Virus record (IMG/VR): IMGVR_UViG_3300005095_000109
Coordinates: 1-63,132 of that record
Origin: a virus
DNA length: 63,132 bases
Direction: 5' to 3' (one strand)
Positions 20,352 through 29,371 of this stretch are shown piece after piece. Within the stretch, counting starts at the first letter, position 1, and the number at the start of each line of letters is the position of its first letter. The notes below the pieces were generated by a model, which did no database searches, had not been told where the DNA came from, and worked only from the letters and a program-made list of their open reading frames with translations. The translations under genes were made by a program, and so were the position numbers.

Positions 20352-23300
20352 TTATATGTCCATACTGGTTCTGTAATTAACCCTCACGCTCATAACACGT
20401 GGCATAGTATTGCGGATGTCCAGCCCCAATATATCACAGTCAACAGGATATTGCTTGTTCATTAACCTCTTAAATGTCAATGTGCGTGGCTCATACCAAT
20501 CAGTGGGCGGTAAGACTATATTATCAGTAAACCAAATCCTAACCAACAACCATTTGCCCCTATGACGTCTGTTCCGAGATACAGGCTTCACAGGACCTCT
20601 TATTATGCCTTCCCTGTATTTAATATCGGTTCTGTCTATAAATGAATACCCTGCCTCGCTAATAAACTCAATACGCTCAATGTAAATAGTAGGGTCAGCA
20701 AAGTTAATAGAGTTTGCATCAAATAGACCCCTTACAAATGGGAATGTATCTAATGCTATGTCAATAGTATCAAAAGTAGTGGCATAGTTATAATTAGTTG
20801 TAACTATAAAATCAACAAATGGCTTGGAAGGTCCTAAGTTATTAACACCTATATATTCATTAAATCCATAACGCCAATGTATATCCGACACACGCCAAAG
20901 GAATACCTTGTCGTAGTTTCTAATCTGTGTTTCTGCCCTGTTTGCTGGCGGGCAAACAGAGTAATCAACATATCCAGAAGAGAAATCATTACTCAAGTCA
21001 TATGAAACAGGCACAACTCCTCTAATTTGAGCCAGTAAGTAGCCTCTTATGTTGCCACCCCACCCCGGCACCATCCTGTCAATACCGGTAAAAACCCCAA
21101 GTGCTTCATCATAAACAACAGGGAACTGCCTTTCAGCAGTGCCAACGACAAATATCAATTCTCTATTCTGTAAGTCCTTAAGTATCCTTGACACATACTC
21201 ATCTACTAAATCTAAATTCTCTCCCAGCACGCCATCTAAGAAAGATGAAATAGCCCCGCCACTTATAACATCAATCCCATTGCTTATTCTGAAAATTGCC
21301 TTGCGGATATTATCAATCCCATATACCCCACTCATACCTGCACGCAACCCATACCACGACTGAACACCTATTCCGGGGGTGATTGGTTTGGCATATGCAA
21401 CGCCGCTCTGAACACCTAATACCAATGACTCTCCACCGGTATCTGGAATGACCCTTGTCTCATCAATAGCAACTATATTAACAGCAGACCTTTGTGCTAT
21501 GTATAACCTATCATTAAATGATGCGCTGGCAGTTATCTCACCATACTGACCAGCGCAATCATAATAATATCCCGGCAATATACTCTGAAATCTGTCTATG
21601 AATTCGCCATAAACCTTCTTGTCCGAATAAACAAATCTATTAGGGAATTTTATCGCTTCCCTAAACAGTTGCGGGCTGGGGAAGTAGAACTTAACAATCT
21701 CATCTAATAAGGCAACCGAAGCCAACTCAACACGCTCATTTTGAACAAAGTGGTCTGGGCCTGTATTTGCAAAAAATCCAGAACAATTTGTTCTCTCCCC
21801 TGATATGTTAGCAGTAGTTACCCTGTTACCAGTTGTTAGCATAAAGTTCTTCCTTGACTCAAAAGGCAAAATATAAACCCTACTATAAGTCAACCCATCT
21901 GGTGTATCATAATGTGGCAATAGATACATAAACGGGAATAGCCCAGCATAAGTATCGCCACCAAATACAACCATATAATCGGTGAATGCTTCCTCGCCAG
22001 TATTTATAAGCGGATAAAACGCTCCAGTAGTGATGTATTTAGTATTAGATAAAGATGTCTCATTAAGCCCACCATATTGCTTATCCGGGCTCCTGCCATC
22101 CCAAACCTCAACTATTGGGATTGCCGCTTCATTGGTCAAACACCTATGCCAAAATGGTGCATTCTGTATTTCAAGTGGGTCAAAGGCAATACCAGTGAAA
22201 TGAACTGGATGGTGCCTATCCCAGAAAAACCAATTTATATATCTATTAACAGACCCGTTGCCAACGCCTGCTATTATGCAATCAGTCACGAACATTGAAT
22301 ATGTGTATCGCAACTTCACCATTAAGCCTGCCGACTGCCCACCACTTTCTATTAATTTTCGCTTACGAAGAATTCTACCAACTGGGCATCCTCTCGTCAA
22401 AGATGAGTAAGTCGGGCAATCCCAGAAACTGTTTGAAGTATTATCATACCAGAACTTAACATTAGATGCAGCCCCTCTTACCTCGCCATAACAAGGCGAA
22501 ACTGTGCTTCTATAATCGTCTATTAAGCCTCTTGCCAGCCAGTGCATATTAGCGTAGACCATCCCTGACCCGTCTATGCCCTCACAGTATGTCCACGGGC
22601 CATTTGGTAGCAAAGAAGAAACCCAGTCAATACGGTCTGAATATCCAATATTGTAGTATGGTATTGTATCTGAAGGAGTTGTGTATCTACCATAAACTTT
22701 CAATTTAGAGAAATCCATATTTACCAGATAACCACCATGCTCGTTGTCAGTATTGTGGCTTAATATAGTTGGCATTAAAGACACTGTATGATACCTATGC
22801 TTGTCATTATTGCATACAGAGCGATCAAATTCCTCATTAAATATGTAATCGCTGAGACAGGAGTTATCACCCCAAACACCTATTGACACACCACACAGTC
22901 TTATTAACAAGGAACCTCCTAAACTGCCTTTTTTGCCTGCAAGCGCCTCATCAATGGCGATGTCAGGAGACCACAAATAAACAAGGTTCCAAGCAGCCAT
23001 AAGATTACAAAGCCTATTTGTATTGTCGCCCCAACAGAAGTCTTCATCTATCTGCGTTGCTAATTTGTATAGATTGACTATTTGATTTGGCTGGCACCAA
23101 CTACACCATTCACGCCAGTTCAGAACAGCCCGCCAGTAATGAGTGCTATTAGGCGTTGAATAGCATGGTGCGGTAATATACTGGTTTGATACGCCTTGGT
23201 CTTTTTGAAGTCCCATTACAGGGAACATGCCGGGATGCTGTTCAACAGTAGCCCCCTGATAGAATGTCCCAGACCCACATCCATGCCTATCAACACATTC

Positions 23301-25298
23301 GTGGTTTACTTCTAATGCTGGCGTTACCCCCGCAACCATAAGAACAGATGGGTCAGCCTCTGCCCTAACAATTAGGAAGCCATTTATGTCGTTCTTGTTG
23401 GCAGTTCGCCAATTACCAAGCGTATCATCATATATCTGTATCCTCAAATTGCTAATTCTTAGCCCCATTGACAAAACAGCGTAACTCATATCAACAGTGT
23501 AACTGCCAGATGTATAATCAAGCGGATGTACTGCTTTTTTAAGTGATAACGCAGAAACCCCATACTTCTCCCAATAATCAGGTATGTCAGTTCCATCAAG
23601 GCATCTCTTATTGAGTATTTCTATTAGGTTCGCATCACATCCGAACCCAAAATCAGTATTCTCAAAAACAGGAAGCCTCCTATAATCATAATATCCTAAC
23701 GCAGAGGATACTTCAGGATATAGATAAACATTCTTCGTGTAAGTGCTAACGCTACATGTGTCAGGATTATATGTTCTAATAATTATATTGCTGTATGGTC
23801 TATTATTTGCATCCCTGCCTTGTTCATACATAACAGGGAAAGTAATATCAGCAAGATGAGTAACAAATGATGGACGCATCTTTTTATCAAATACTACGAC
23901 GCCAAACCTGTATGTATCGCCACGTTTATAACCAGAAAACGAGAAATCCATCTGGACATCCCTGAAATCAGAGTAGCCATTTATTATAGGTGCGGGGCGT
24001 CTTCGTATAGTGGAAAGCGGTATGCCAATATGCTCAAGCGACCCAACACAATTTGATGTTGTTGGGCATCCGATAACAGTTCCATATGCACGTGGCTCAA
24101 CATATGGTTTTCTGAACTTATAGTTAGTGTATTTACTATCAAAGCACGACGGAGCATTAACAACACTTACATCATTAGCAGGGTCTGGTATCACTGCCCT
24201 ATGCAGACTGCGTGGATGATACTCAACATTGCCGAAGAATATACGATTGTTAAACATCTCAACTGTTTTAGCAGATTTTATAGCCTGATAGTATATGTCA
24301 AACTGCCTGTGGTCAATTAACTCGCCCCCCATTTTAGTATGGTCAATAAACATTTCTGTCTGCCACCAATCACTTACGTTCCTAATACCACATTTTTTAA
24401 GGTCTATAGTCTTAAATATGGCGGCATGGTCAACTGAATTATCTGACTTCATATATACATATGCTATTTGTAGATACCTAAAACGCCTATCTATATAATG
24501 AAGCCTAAGCCTAAACCCTTTGTTTGAATTAACGCCAACCTCATGCAACCGCCTATCCTTCCAAGCATTGCCATAATAACATAGCAGTCCAGATGGCATT
24601 ATAAGGCGTCTTGTCAACGGGAACCAAGGCGTTACAGTCCCGAACTCAGTTACATAGCGAAAACTATACTGATAGGCCCCAGTCAGCAAATTGCCACCTG
24701 TAAGTGAATAAAATGATAAGAAAGATGGGTCAACGTCAGGGAATAGGTAATAGTTATTACATGCAACATTAGGGGAATACCAAGTCCCTGTTAATGTGTT
24801 CTTATATACGACTATTGTCATCGGCTCAGTATCCTTAGGTATGAAATAAAACCTATATTTCAAGTTGTCAGACTCGCCACCATCCCTAACGCCGACCATC
24901 TCAAAATAGTCCATAGGGAATAATGGTAGTTTAGCAACTATGTTGAAAGATACAGTTCCAGAACTGTCCATCTCAGCAACAACAAATAGCCTTTGCCCCC
25001 ATCTTACAGCATCAAAACCAACAATCATAAATAGTGTATCGTCAATTGTATAAGCAGAAATTATTTCGTGATTGACTAAGAACGATGGGGTTGACAAATC
25101 ACATACTCCATCAGGGAGAAAGAAAGGAAAACGTAAATATCCAACATCAAGATGGTCTTTCGCAACACGAAGCCCAAAATGATGCAGTTCATCTTTTGAT
25201 AATGAAACACCTATGCCAAGACGATAACCTTCTTTATTGTAAGTATCGTGGACAAAGCCTTTACTAAATGTTTGGACAACACTTTCTTGCCTTGGCAT
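20352..25298 (-). CDS. Very large tail muzzle/stabilisation-type protein
   Basis: This 1,648-residue protein starts MPRQESVVQTFSKGFVHDTY. The opening (F-KG-x-D around residues 10-17) and the long run of beta-rich segments with many aromatic and Gly/Asp turns resemble the muzzle or tail-stabilisation proteins of crAss-like and other short-tailed phages, which form the distal part of the tail tube. No enzyme motif or transmembrane helix was seen. It follows the ring-type proteins and precedes the lysis genes, the expected place. It is larger than typical muzzle proteins, so it may carry added receptor-binding domains; numerous Cys residues are scattered through the middle third. A composite tail fibre remains an alternative. 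Confidence 0.65.
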   Translation of the reverse strand: MPRQESVVQTFSKGFVHDTYNKEGYRLGIGVSLSKDELHHFGLRVAKDHLDVGYLRFPFFLPDGVCDLSTPSFLVNHEIISAYTIDDTLFMIVGFDAVRWGQRLFVVAEMDSSGTVSFNIVAKLPLFPMDYFEMVGVRDGGESDNLKYRFYFIPKDTEPMTIVVYKNTLTGTWYSPNVACNNYYLFPDVDPSFLSFYSLTGGNLLTGAYQYSFRYVTEFGTVTPWFPLTRRLIMPSGLLCYYGNAWKDRRLHEVGVNSNKGFRLRLHYIDRRFRYLQIAYVYMKSDNSVDHAAIFKTIDLKKCGIRNVSDWWQTEMFIDHTKMGGELIDHRQFDIYYQAIKSAKTVEMFNNRIFFGNVEYHPRSLHRAVIPDPANDVSVVNAPSCFDSKYTNYKFRKPYVEPRAYGTVIGCPTTSNCVGSLEHIGIPLSTIRRRPAPIINGYSDFRDVQMDFSFSGYKRGDTYRFGVVVFDKKMRPSFVTHLADITFPVMYEQGRDANNRPYSNIIIRTYNPDTCSVSTYTKNVYLYPEVSSALGYYDYRRLPVFENTDFGFGCDANLIEILNKRCLDGTDIPDYWEKYGVSALSLKKAVHPLDYTSGSYTVDMSYAVLSMGLRISNLRIQIYDDTLGNWRTANKNDINGFLIVRAEADPSVLMVAGVTPALEVNHECVDRHGCGSGTFYQGATVEQHPGMFPVMGLQKDQGVSNQYITAPCYSTPNSTHYWRAVLNWREWCSWCQPNQIVNLYKLATQIDEDFCWGDNTNRLCNLMAAWNLVYLWSPDIAIDEALAGKKGSLGGSLLIRLCGVSIGVWGDNSCLSDYIFNEEFDRSVCNNDKHRYHTVSLMPTILSHNTDNEHGGYLVNMDFSKLKVYGRYTTPSDTIPYYNIGYSDRIDWVSSLLPNGPWTYCEGIDGSGMVYANMHWLARGLIDDYRSTVSPCYGEVRGAASNVKFWYDNTSNSFWDCPTYSSLTRGCPVGRILRKRKLIESGGQSAGLMVKLRYTYSMFVTDCIIAGVGNGSVNRYINWFFWDRHHPVHFTGIAFDPLEIQNAPFWHRCLTNEAAIPIVEVWDGRSPDKQYGGLNETSLSNTKYITTGAFYPLINTGEEAFTDYMVVFGGDTYAGLFPFMYLLPHYDTPDGLTYSRVYILPFESRKNFMLTTGNRVTTANISGERTNCSGFFANTGPDHFVQNERVELASVALLDEIVKFYFPSPQLFREAIKFPNRFVYSDKKVYGEFIDRFQSILPGYYYDCAGQYGEITASASFNDRLYIAQRSAVNIVAIDETRVIPDTGGESLVLGVQSGVAYAKPITPGIGVQSWYGLRAGMSGVYGIDNIRKAIFRISNGIDVISGGAISSFLDGVLGENLDLVDEYVSRILKDLQNRELIFVVGTAERQFPVVYDEALGVFTGIDRMVPGWGGNIRGYLLAQIRGVVPVSYDLSNDFSSGYVDYSVCPPANRAETQIRNYDKVFLWRVSDIHWRYGFNEYIGVNNLGPSKPFVDFIVTTNYNYATTFDTIDIALDTFPFVRGLFDANSINFADPTIYIERIEFISEAGYSFIDRTDIKYREGIIRGPVKPVSRNRRHRGKWLLVRIWFTDNIVLPPTDWYEPRTLTFKRLMNKQYPVDCDILGLDIRNTMPRVMSVRVNYRTSMDI

Positions 25299-25305
25299 AG
25301 CATTA

Positions 25306-26010
25306 CTAAGTTAAATTAAGTCCACCAAGTGGTTTTAAGTTATTCCAAACTCTCTTTGCTATTGTTGTTAGTTCATCAGCACTGCGTAATGCTGTCTGAC
25401 CACGCACCTGCCCACATAGCCAATGCCACCTGTGCTCAGCTTCTCTATACACAACATTAGGGATATCCCCCTTAAAGAACTTCCTCGCAATTAGTTTATA
25501 AACTATATAAGCAACTACTGCGTCGGCATGCAGATGGTAAACAGTAGGCAAGCCTCTTTCGTCAAGCGGTAGCGCTAAATATGCAATTCCAATCTTACCT
25601 TCTCGTAGAGTTATATGTATGTAGTTATTGCTAACATAGTAAACAACATCGCTATAAGCCTCATAATGCGACGTCTGGTAGTTATATGGCGAAACAGTGT
25701 ATGGCTCTGCTAAATGCGACGCTTTGCTATCATCAAGGCTTTTGTAAAAATGAACAAAGTGCCTTTCTGTGTATGGAACATATCTGCCGGAATGCTTTAC
25801 ATATAAAAGCCTTACAAGGTCATCAGGCAATTTTGCCCTGTAATCCTTTACATCTAACAAGCACTCCTTCCTTATTAGAGAATCCTCAGTGCCTATCTTA
25901 GCAATAGCCTCAACAATCCACTCATATATGCTATAAAGGTCTCGCTCATCTATATCGCCATAATCCCTATTAACCATAGCCAGTATCTCTTCAGCGGAAA
26001 ACCTTTTCAT
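25306..26010 (-). CDS. Probable ring/connector protein
   Basis: The frame extends to a GTG at 26019, but ATG 26008-26010 (MKRFSAEEILAMVNRDYGDI) overlaps the stop of the small zinc protein gene and is preferred, giving 234 residues. A helical N-terminus (EEILAMVNRDYGDIDERDLY, then YEWIVEAIAKIG) is followed by beta segments (DYRAKLPDDLVRLLYVKHSG). This layout matches head-to-tail ring or tail tubular A-type proteins of podoviruses. Its place just before the muzzle gene supports that. The specific role is inferred. Confidence 0.6.
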   Translation of the reverse strand: MKRFSAEEILAMVNRDYGDIDERDLYSIYEWIVEAIAKIGTEDSLIRKECLLDVKDYRAKLPDDLVRLLYVKHSGRYVPYTERHFVHFYKSLDDSKASHLAEPYTVSPYNYQTSHYEAYSDVVYYVSNNYIHITLREGKIGIAYLALPLDERGLPTVYHLHADAVVAYIVYKLIARKFFKGDIPNVVYREAEHRWHWLCGQVRGQTALRSADELTTIAKRVWNNLKPLGGLNLT

Positions 26011-26198
26011 CAAGACCACTTTTTAAGCGGGCACTTAGCCCATTTAGCCTTAGTCTTCAGATGCACGAAACACCCACAGACTCCACACCGCCACATCTTC
26101 TCTGGAAGCATAATCCCCATCGCCTTTCTTTTTAACTTCTCACACTTAAGGCATATAGACAGCCTATGCCTTGCAACCTTATCGCTTATAGTCATCAT
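26010..26198 (-). CDS. Small zinc-binding protein of the tail module
   Basis: This 62-residue protein starts MMTISDKVARHRLSICLKCE. Cysteines are arranged as CLKC, CGVCGC and a final CP in KWAKCPLKKW, a pattern common in small phage zinc proteins encoded among structural genes. It overlaps both neighbours by a few bases. It may chaperone or stabilise tail assembly; the exact function is unknown. Confidence 0.75.
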   Translation of the reverse strand: MMTISDKVARHRLSICLKCEKLKRKAMGIMLPEKMWRCGVCGCFVHLKTKAKWAKCPLKKWS

Positions 26199-26869
26199 TT
26201 CGTTCTTATTTTGCCAAGTGTATCTCTGTTTTCTGCTATTGAATCCTGCAATCCATATACAAATCTACTAACTTCATTGAGAATGTTCTGTGTTATCAGA
26301 GGTAACATCCAATCAGCAATTGGATAAGGCTCATCCCACCCAAGGCATTTACCACTGCATTCGCCATCTGGCTCTGCACAATCAAGCGGATTAGATAGTA
26401 TAGCACGCACGTTTATGTAACAGCGTGGCGATGAACACCCAGTTATGTATAATTTTCCGCCAATGAATAAAGCGTATGGAACATTCTTAGCCAGCCAACT
26501 ATGAATCCTATGTATAGTGCTTTCAGTTAGAACCCTTAATGGCGTCCGCTTGTCAATAAGACCTACAAACCCTATCGCCCACGGCTCATTAGAAATAAGA
26601 GCGGGGAGCCTCGCTTTATAAACATCATATCCATACAATACCTCTGGGCAATCAGCAACATCAACTTTATCAAGAGGAACGCACCCTAAATCTTGATACA
26701 ATGACTCATCTACATTATTATTCTTCTCTACTTCATCTTTAATCAGATAAGCACGCCACTTATTTACCCAAAAGGCAATCTGCCTATCATGTAATACCCT
26801 ATCATCTACATAACCGCCACCACTTAACAGGTTCTTTATATCCGCAACAATCTGTGAGAGCGTAGCCAT
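26195..26869 (-). CDS. Probable ring/tail connector protein
   Basis: This 224-residue protein starts MATLSQIVADIKNLLSGGGY. The segment GGGYVDDRVLHDRQIAFWVN followed by KWRAYLIKDE closely resembles a conserved N-terminal pattern of ring proteins in crAss-like phages (DD, RQI, IN, RA-LI). The middle has Cys residues (SSPRCYINVRAILSNPLDCA) and the C-terminus is helical. It is encoded between other connector-type proteins. The call rests on this pattern and context. Confidence 0.62.
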   Translation of the reverse strand: MATLSQIVADIKNLLSGGGYVDDRVLHDRQIAFWVNKWRAYLIKDEVEKNNNVDESLYQDLGCVPLDKVDVADCPEVLYGYDVYKARLPALISNEPWAIGFVGLIDKRTPLRVLTESTIHRIHSWLAKNVPYALFIGGKLYITGCSSPRCYINVRAILSNPLDCAEPDGECSGKCLGWDEPYPIADWMLPLITQNILNEVSRFVYGLQDSIAENRDTLGKIRTK

Positions 26870-26883
26870 CCATTACATAACTA

Positions 26884-27600
26884 TTAAATGCTTGCAAGGA
26901 ACGTGTCAAGATTAGATATAGAAGTTGTATTCGTTCGTTCTATAAAAATAGTAAATACAACACGCCTTTCAACAGGAGACCACCTTGTAAACATCCCGTG
27001 CACATTAGACGTAGATGGGGAATCAAAGTCCACTACAAGGTCATACCTGAAATACTGAGATGATGTGTTGACAATAGTAGCGGGCACGCCTAAGTCAAGC
27101 AGGTTCTGTGGCTGCCCAACAGAAGGTGCCGCTGAACTGTTTAGGGTATATGACCAGTGAGAACTATATGCTATGCCAAAGGGCTCACCAACCTGCTTTG
27201 CTACGATAGTGATAGAATTTGTTGTTGTTGTTATAGTGGCATATTCCCCGAATAATGATTGTATTCTATTTGCTATATAGTTAATTATAGGTGTAACAGT
27301 TGCGGGAGGGGGTGTAGGCACAACATACCTAACAAAGTATTTTTCATTCCCGATATAAAGTGTAACCCAAACTATATCCCCAGATGCCGGGACAGATGGC
27401 AAGGTCAACGTAACAGAATGTGGAGTTCCAGTTGTAGGCGCAATTTTGTGATGCTCAATTAATTTTTCATAATTAAATTCTGGCATATCGCCCCAATCAA
27501 AGCCAGACAGTTGAACCATATTACCATTTATAGTTGCTGTTAAGGTAGATGTGTTAACTACTGCTATCTTCCGAGGTGCCTCTGGATTATGCATATACAT
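26884..27600 (-). CDS. Beta-rich structural protein, probable tail or head auxiliary
   Basis: This 238-residue protein starts MYMHNPEAPRKIAVVNTSTL. It is rich in Thr, Ser and Val with many strand-like segments (TVTPIINYIANRIQ, ATITTTTNSITIVAKQ) and no enzyme motif, typical of virion structural proteins. A TAACTTTG element (27618-27625) lies just upstream. It lies between the 40-residue basic protein and the ring-type protein. No specific family assigned. Confidence 0.65.
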   Translation of the reverse strand: MYMHNPEAPRKIAVVNTSTLTATINGNMVQLSGFDWGDMPEFNYEKLIEHHKIAPTTGTPHSVTLTLPSVPASGDIVWVTLYIGNEKYFVRYVVPTPPPATVTPIINYIANRIQSLFGEYATITTTTNSITIVAKQVGEPFGIAYSSHWSYTLNSSAAPSVGQPQNLLDLGVPATIVNTSSQYFRYDLVVDFDSPSTSNVHGMFTRWSPVERRVVFTIFIERTNTTSISNLDTFLASI

Positions 27601-27617
27601 TTCGCTTCATTTTGCTA

Positions 27618-27625
27618 CAAAGTTA
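27618..27625 (-). promoter_or_regulatory. Bacteroidota-type -7 element before the 26884-27600 gene
   Basis: The minus strand reads TAACTTTG (TAnnTTTG), 17 bases before the ATG at 27600 and identical to the elements before the capsid and 28418-29272 genes. The -33 region lacks a clear TTG. Confidence 0.5.
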
Positions 27626-27639
27626 TGTAAGCGAATTGA

Positions 27640-27762
27640 TTACTTCTTCTGTCGTTTAGAATTATTGTTCTGCTTAAATCCCTCCTTCTTACTACATCCA
27701 CACCCACCAGATTCATTAGTCTTTAACTTGCCTCTCCTATTCCCAACTACCATCTTTGGCAT
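27640..27762 (-). CDS. Small basic protein, 40 residues
   Basis: ATG 27760-27762 to TAA 27640-27642 encodes MPKMVVGNRRGKLKTNESGG, then CGCSKKEGFKQNNNSKRQKK. It is strongly basic with a GGCGC core and is probably a real small gene: it fills the gap between two structural genes with correct orientation and 11- to 14-base spacing to its neighbour. It could bind DNA or be a minor virion component. Confidence 0.55.
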   Translation of the reverse strand: MPKMVVGNRRGKLKTNESGGCGCSKKEGFKQNNNSKRQKK

Positions 27763-27773
27763 CGCCTTTATAT

Positions 27774-28421
27774 TTATTCCCTCCTTGGTATTTCAACATT
27801 TACAAAGTTAGAATACTTGTTAAAATCGTGAATTGTGTTAAGTAGCATCCGTGCCGCTATCTGCACTATCTCGTCGTGCGTCTGCTCTGGCAGTATAGGG
27901 ACGCCTGTTGGGGCGCCAGTGGCATTTATTGGCGTCGGTTTCTGGATAATAGTTATCTCAAAATTATTGTAACTACATTGAGGGTATATATAAATACCAC
28001 CGCTTCTCAACACATAAACAGGATAATCACAAGTAGGTTTCCTAAACGGGTCCTTCATCATAGCCATTAACTCATCGTGCTTAACTGGCTTTACATAAGT
28101 TATCTTATAAGAATCGCCACATTTATATTCACAGCGGATAGAAACTATATACAACATATTCGTGAGAACAGCATGCGTATTAGGAAGCACTAAAGCATCG
28201 GTAGTTGCATTAAACTGGCTTACAGGAACTATATATTCCCTAACGAGAGGTCTCAAGTCCTGAGTTATCCTTTCATCTCCTTCAAAGTTTCTAAATCTGT
28301 TTTCTATTAACTCATACATAGCACGTGTTAATATAAGGTCAAGTTGTTGGGAAGAGAAATACGGAGTGTCATACTTGTCAAGAAAGGTCTTCAATAAATC
28401 ATGCATCTGCTGGAACGTCAT
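27774..28421 (-). CDS. Probable connector/ring protein
   Basis: This 215-residue protein starts MTFQQMHDLLKTFLDKYDTP. A helical N-terminus (SQQLDLILTRAMYELIENRF) leads into beta segments (DALVLPNTHAVLTNMLYIVS) and a C-terminal helix, the general layout of head-tail connector or tail tubular A proteins. It overlaps the upstream gene by 4 bases. Other podoviral connector roles are equally possible. Confidence 0.58.
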   Translation of the reverse strand: MTFQQMHDLLKTFLDKYDTPYFSSQQLDLILTRAMYELIENRFRNFEGDERITQDLRPLVREYIVPVSQFNATTDALVLPNTHAVLTNMLYIVSIRCEYKCGDSYKITYVKPVKHDELMAMMKDPFRKPTCDYPVYVLRSGGIYIYPQCSYNNFEITIIQKPTPINATGAPTGVPILPEQTHDEIVQIAARMLLNTIHDFNKYSNFVNVEIPRRE

Positions 28422-29272
28422 GGCTTATTAGTTTGCCTCCTTCTTACAGGTCGCTTTAGCTTCTGCTCCCCCTTGCTATCAGTCTCTTCGGCATCGTCTT
28501 CTTTAATATCAGCAGGCATTTTCAACTCTTCCTCTATCTTTTTTACAATCTCATTATAAATCTCATCGTTGTTCTTAAGAAACTGAACTGCTAAGTCTGG
28601 CGAAGTAGCCATATTTATTTCTCCATACCTATACATACCATTAGCAGTGTGAACTATTATACCAAGCGTTTCTGCCAGATAGAATGTATTGTAATACTTC
28701 CTATCTGGTCTGTTATAAAGGTCAATTACTTCATCTGGATTGGCAGTGGCTCTCTGTATTAACTCAGCACGCCAGATGTCAACATCATCACGTAAATCAA
28801 CTTGAATACCTAACATTCTACACATCACAAACAACTCATAGTCCTTTGCTTTGTTTAACAACTGTATTGCCTCCGTAAGCCTCAAGGCAGTGCGAACCTT
28901 GTCCTTAGCCTCCTTCTCCCTATGTATGATACGAATGTATGGATTAGGTGTGTCATAATAAACTGGATGATGAAGCCAACATTCATACTCGTTCCTATCA
29001 AGCGGATTAGACAAGTCAAGTATTCTTGTTGAAGACATCCTAACTACCCTTTCCTCGCCATTCTCATCCACCAGCCTACGCCATACGCCATTCCTGTCCC
29101 TATAAGACCTTAAAGTTATCATACCAGTCTTTTTAGGATTTCTAAAAGTAATTACAACAGTGCCTTTATTCGGGATAGCAATTGACACTGCCTTTCTTTC
29201 CTTTGCAACTGCCTTACTAAGTTCCCTTTCCCTCTCTATCTGCTGTTGTATTGTCTCAGGCATAACATTCAT
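28418..29272 (-). CDS. Virion-module protein downstream of the capsid gene
   Basis: The open frame begins at a TTG (29281), but ATG 29270-29272 (MNVMPETIQQQIERERELSK) is the sensible start, giving 284 residues. After a charged helical start come strand-like segments (KAVSIAIPNKGTVVITFRNP) and a long helical middle; the last 40 residues are acidic then basic (KLKRPVRRRQTNKP). No enzyme motif. It follows the capsid terminator and has its own TAACTTTG element that would give an almost leaderless mRNA. It could be a head-completion or decoration protein. Confidence 0.65.
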   Translation of the reverse strand: MNVMPETIQQQIERERELSKAVAKERKAVSIAIPNKGTVVITFRNPKKTGMITLRSYRDRNGVWRRLVDENGEERVVRMSSTRILDLSNPLDRNEYECWLHHPVYYDTPNPYIRIIHREKEAKDKVRTALRLTEAIQLLNKAKDYELFVMCRMLGIQVDLRDDVDIWRAELIQRATANPDEVIDLYNRPDRKYYNTFYLAETLGIIVHTANGMYRYGEINMATSPDLAVQFLKNNDEIYNEIVKKIEEELKMPADIKEDDAEETDSKGEQKLKRPVRRRQTNKP

Positions 29273-29278
29273 TTGTTC

Positions 29279-29286
29279 CAAAGTTA
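29279..29286 (-). promoter_or_regulatory. Bacteroidota-type -7 element before the 28418-29272 gene
   Basis: The minus strand reads TAACTTTG, ending only 6 bases before the ATG at 29272. If used, transcription would start within a few bases of the start codon. A terminator lies just upstream, so this element re-initiates the operon. Confidence 0.5.
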
Positions 29287-29292
29287 AGAAAA

Positions 29293-29332
29293 AATAGAAA
29301 ATAAAAACCCCTCCTGCACATATCAGGAGGGG
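29293..29332 (-). terminator. Rho-independent terminator after the major capsid gene
   Basis: On the minus strand CCCCTCCTG/CAGGAGGGG (29308-29332) forms a perfect 9-bp stem with a 7-base loop, followed by a U-rich tail (A-runs 29290-29307). It lies 40 bases after the capsid stop and would limit read-through from the strongly expressed capsid gene. Confidence 0.88.
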
Positions 29333-29371
29333 CCATTAATTACAAGTGGCTTATTAGGGCTGGGCTTGGGG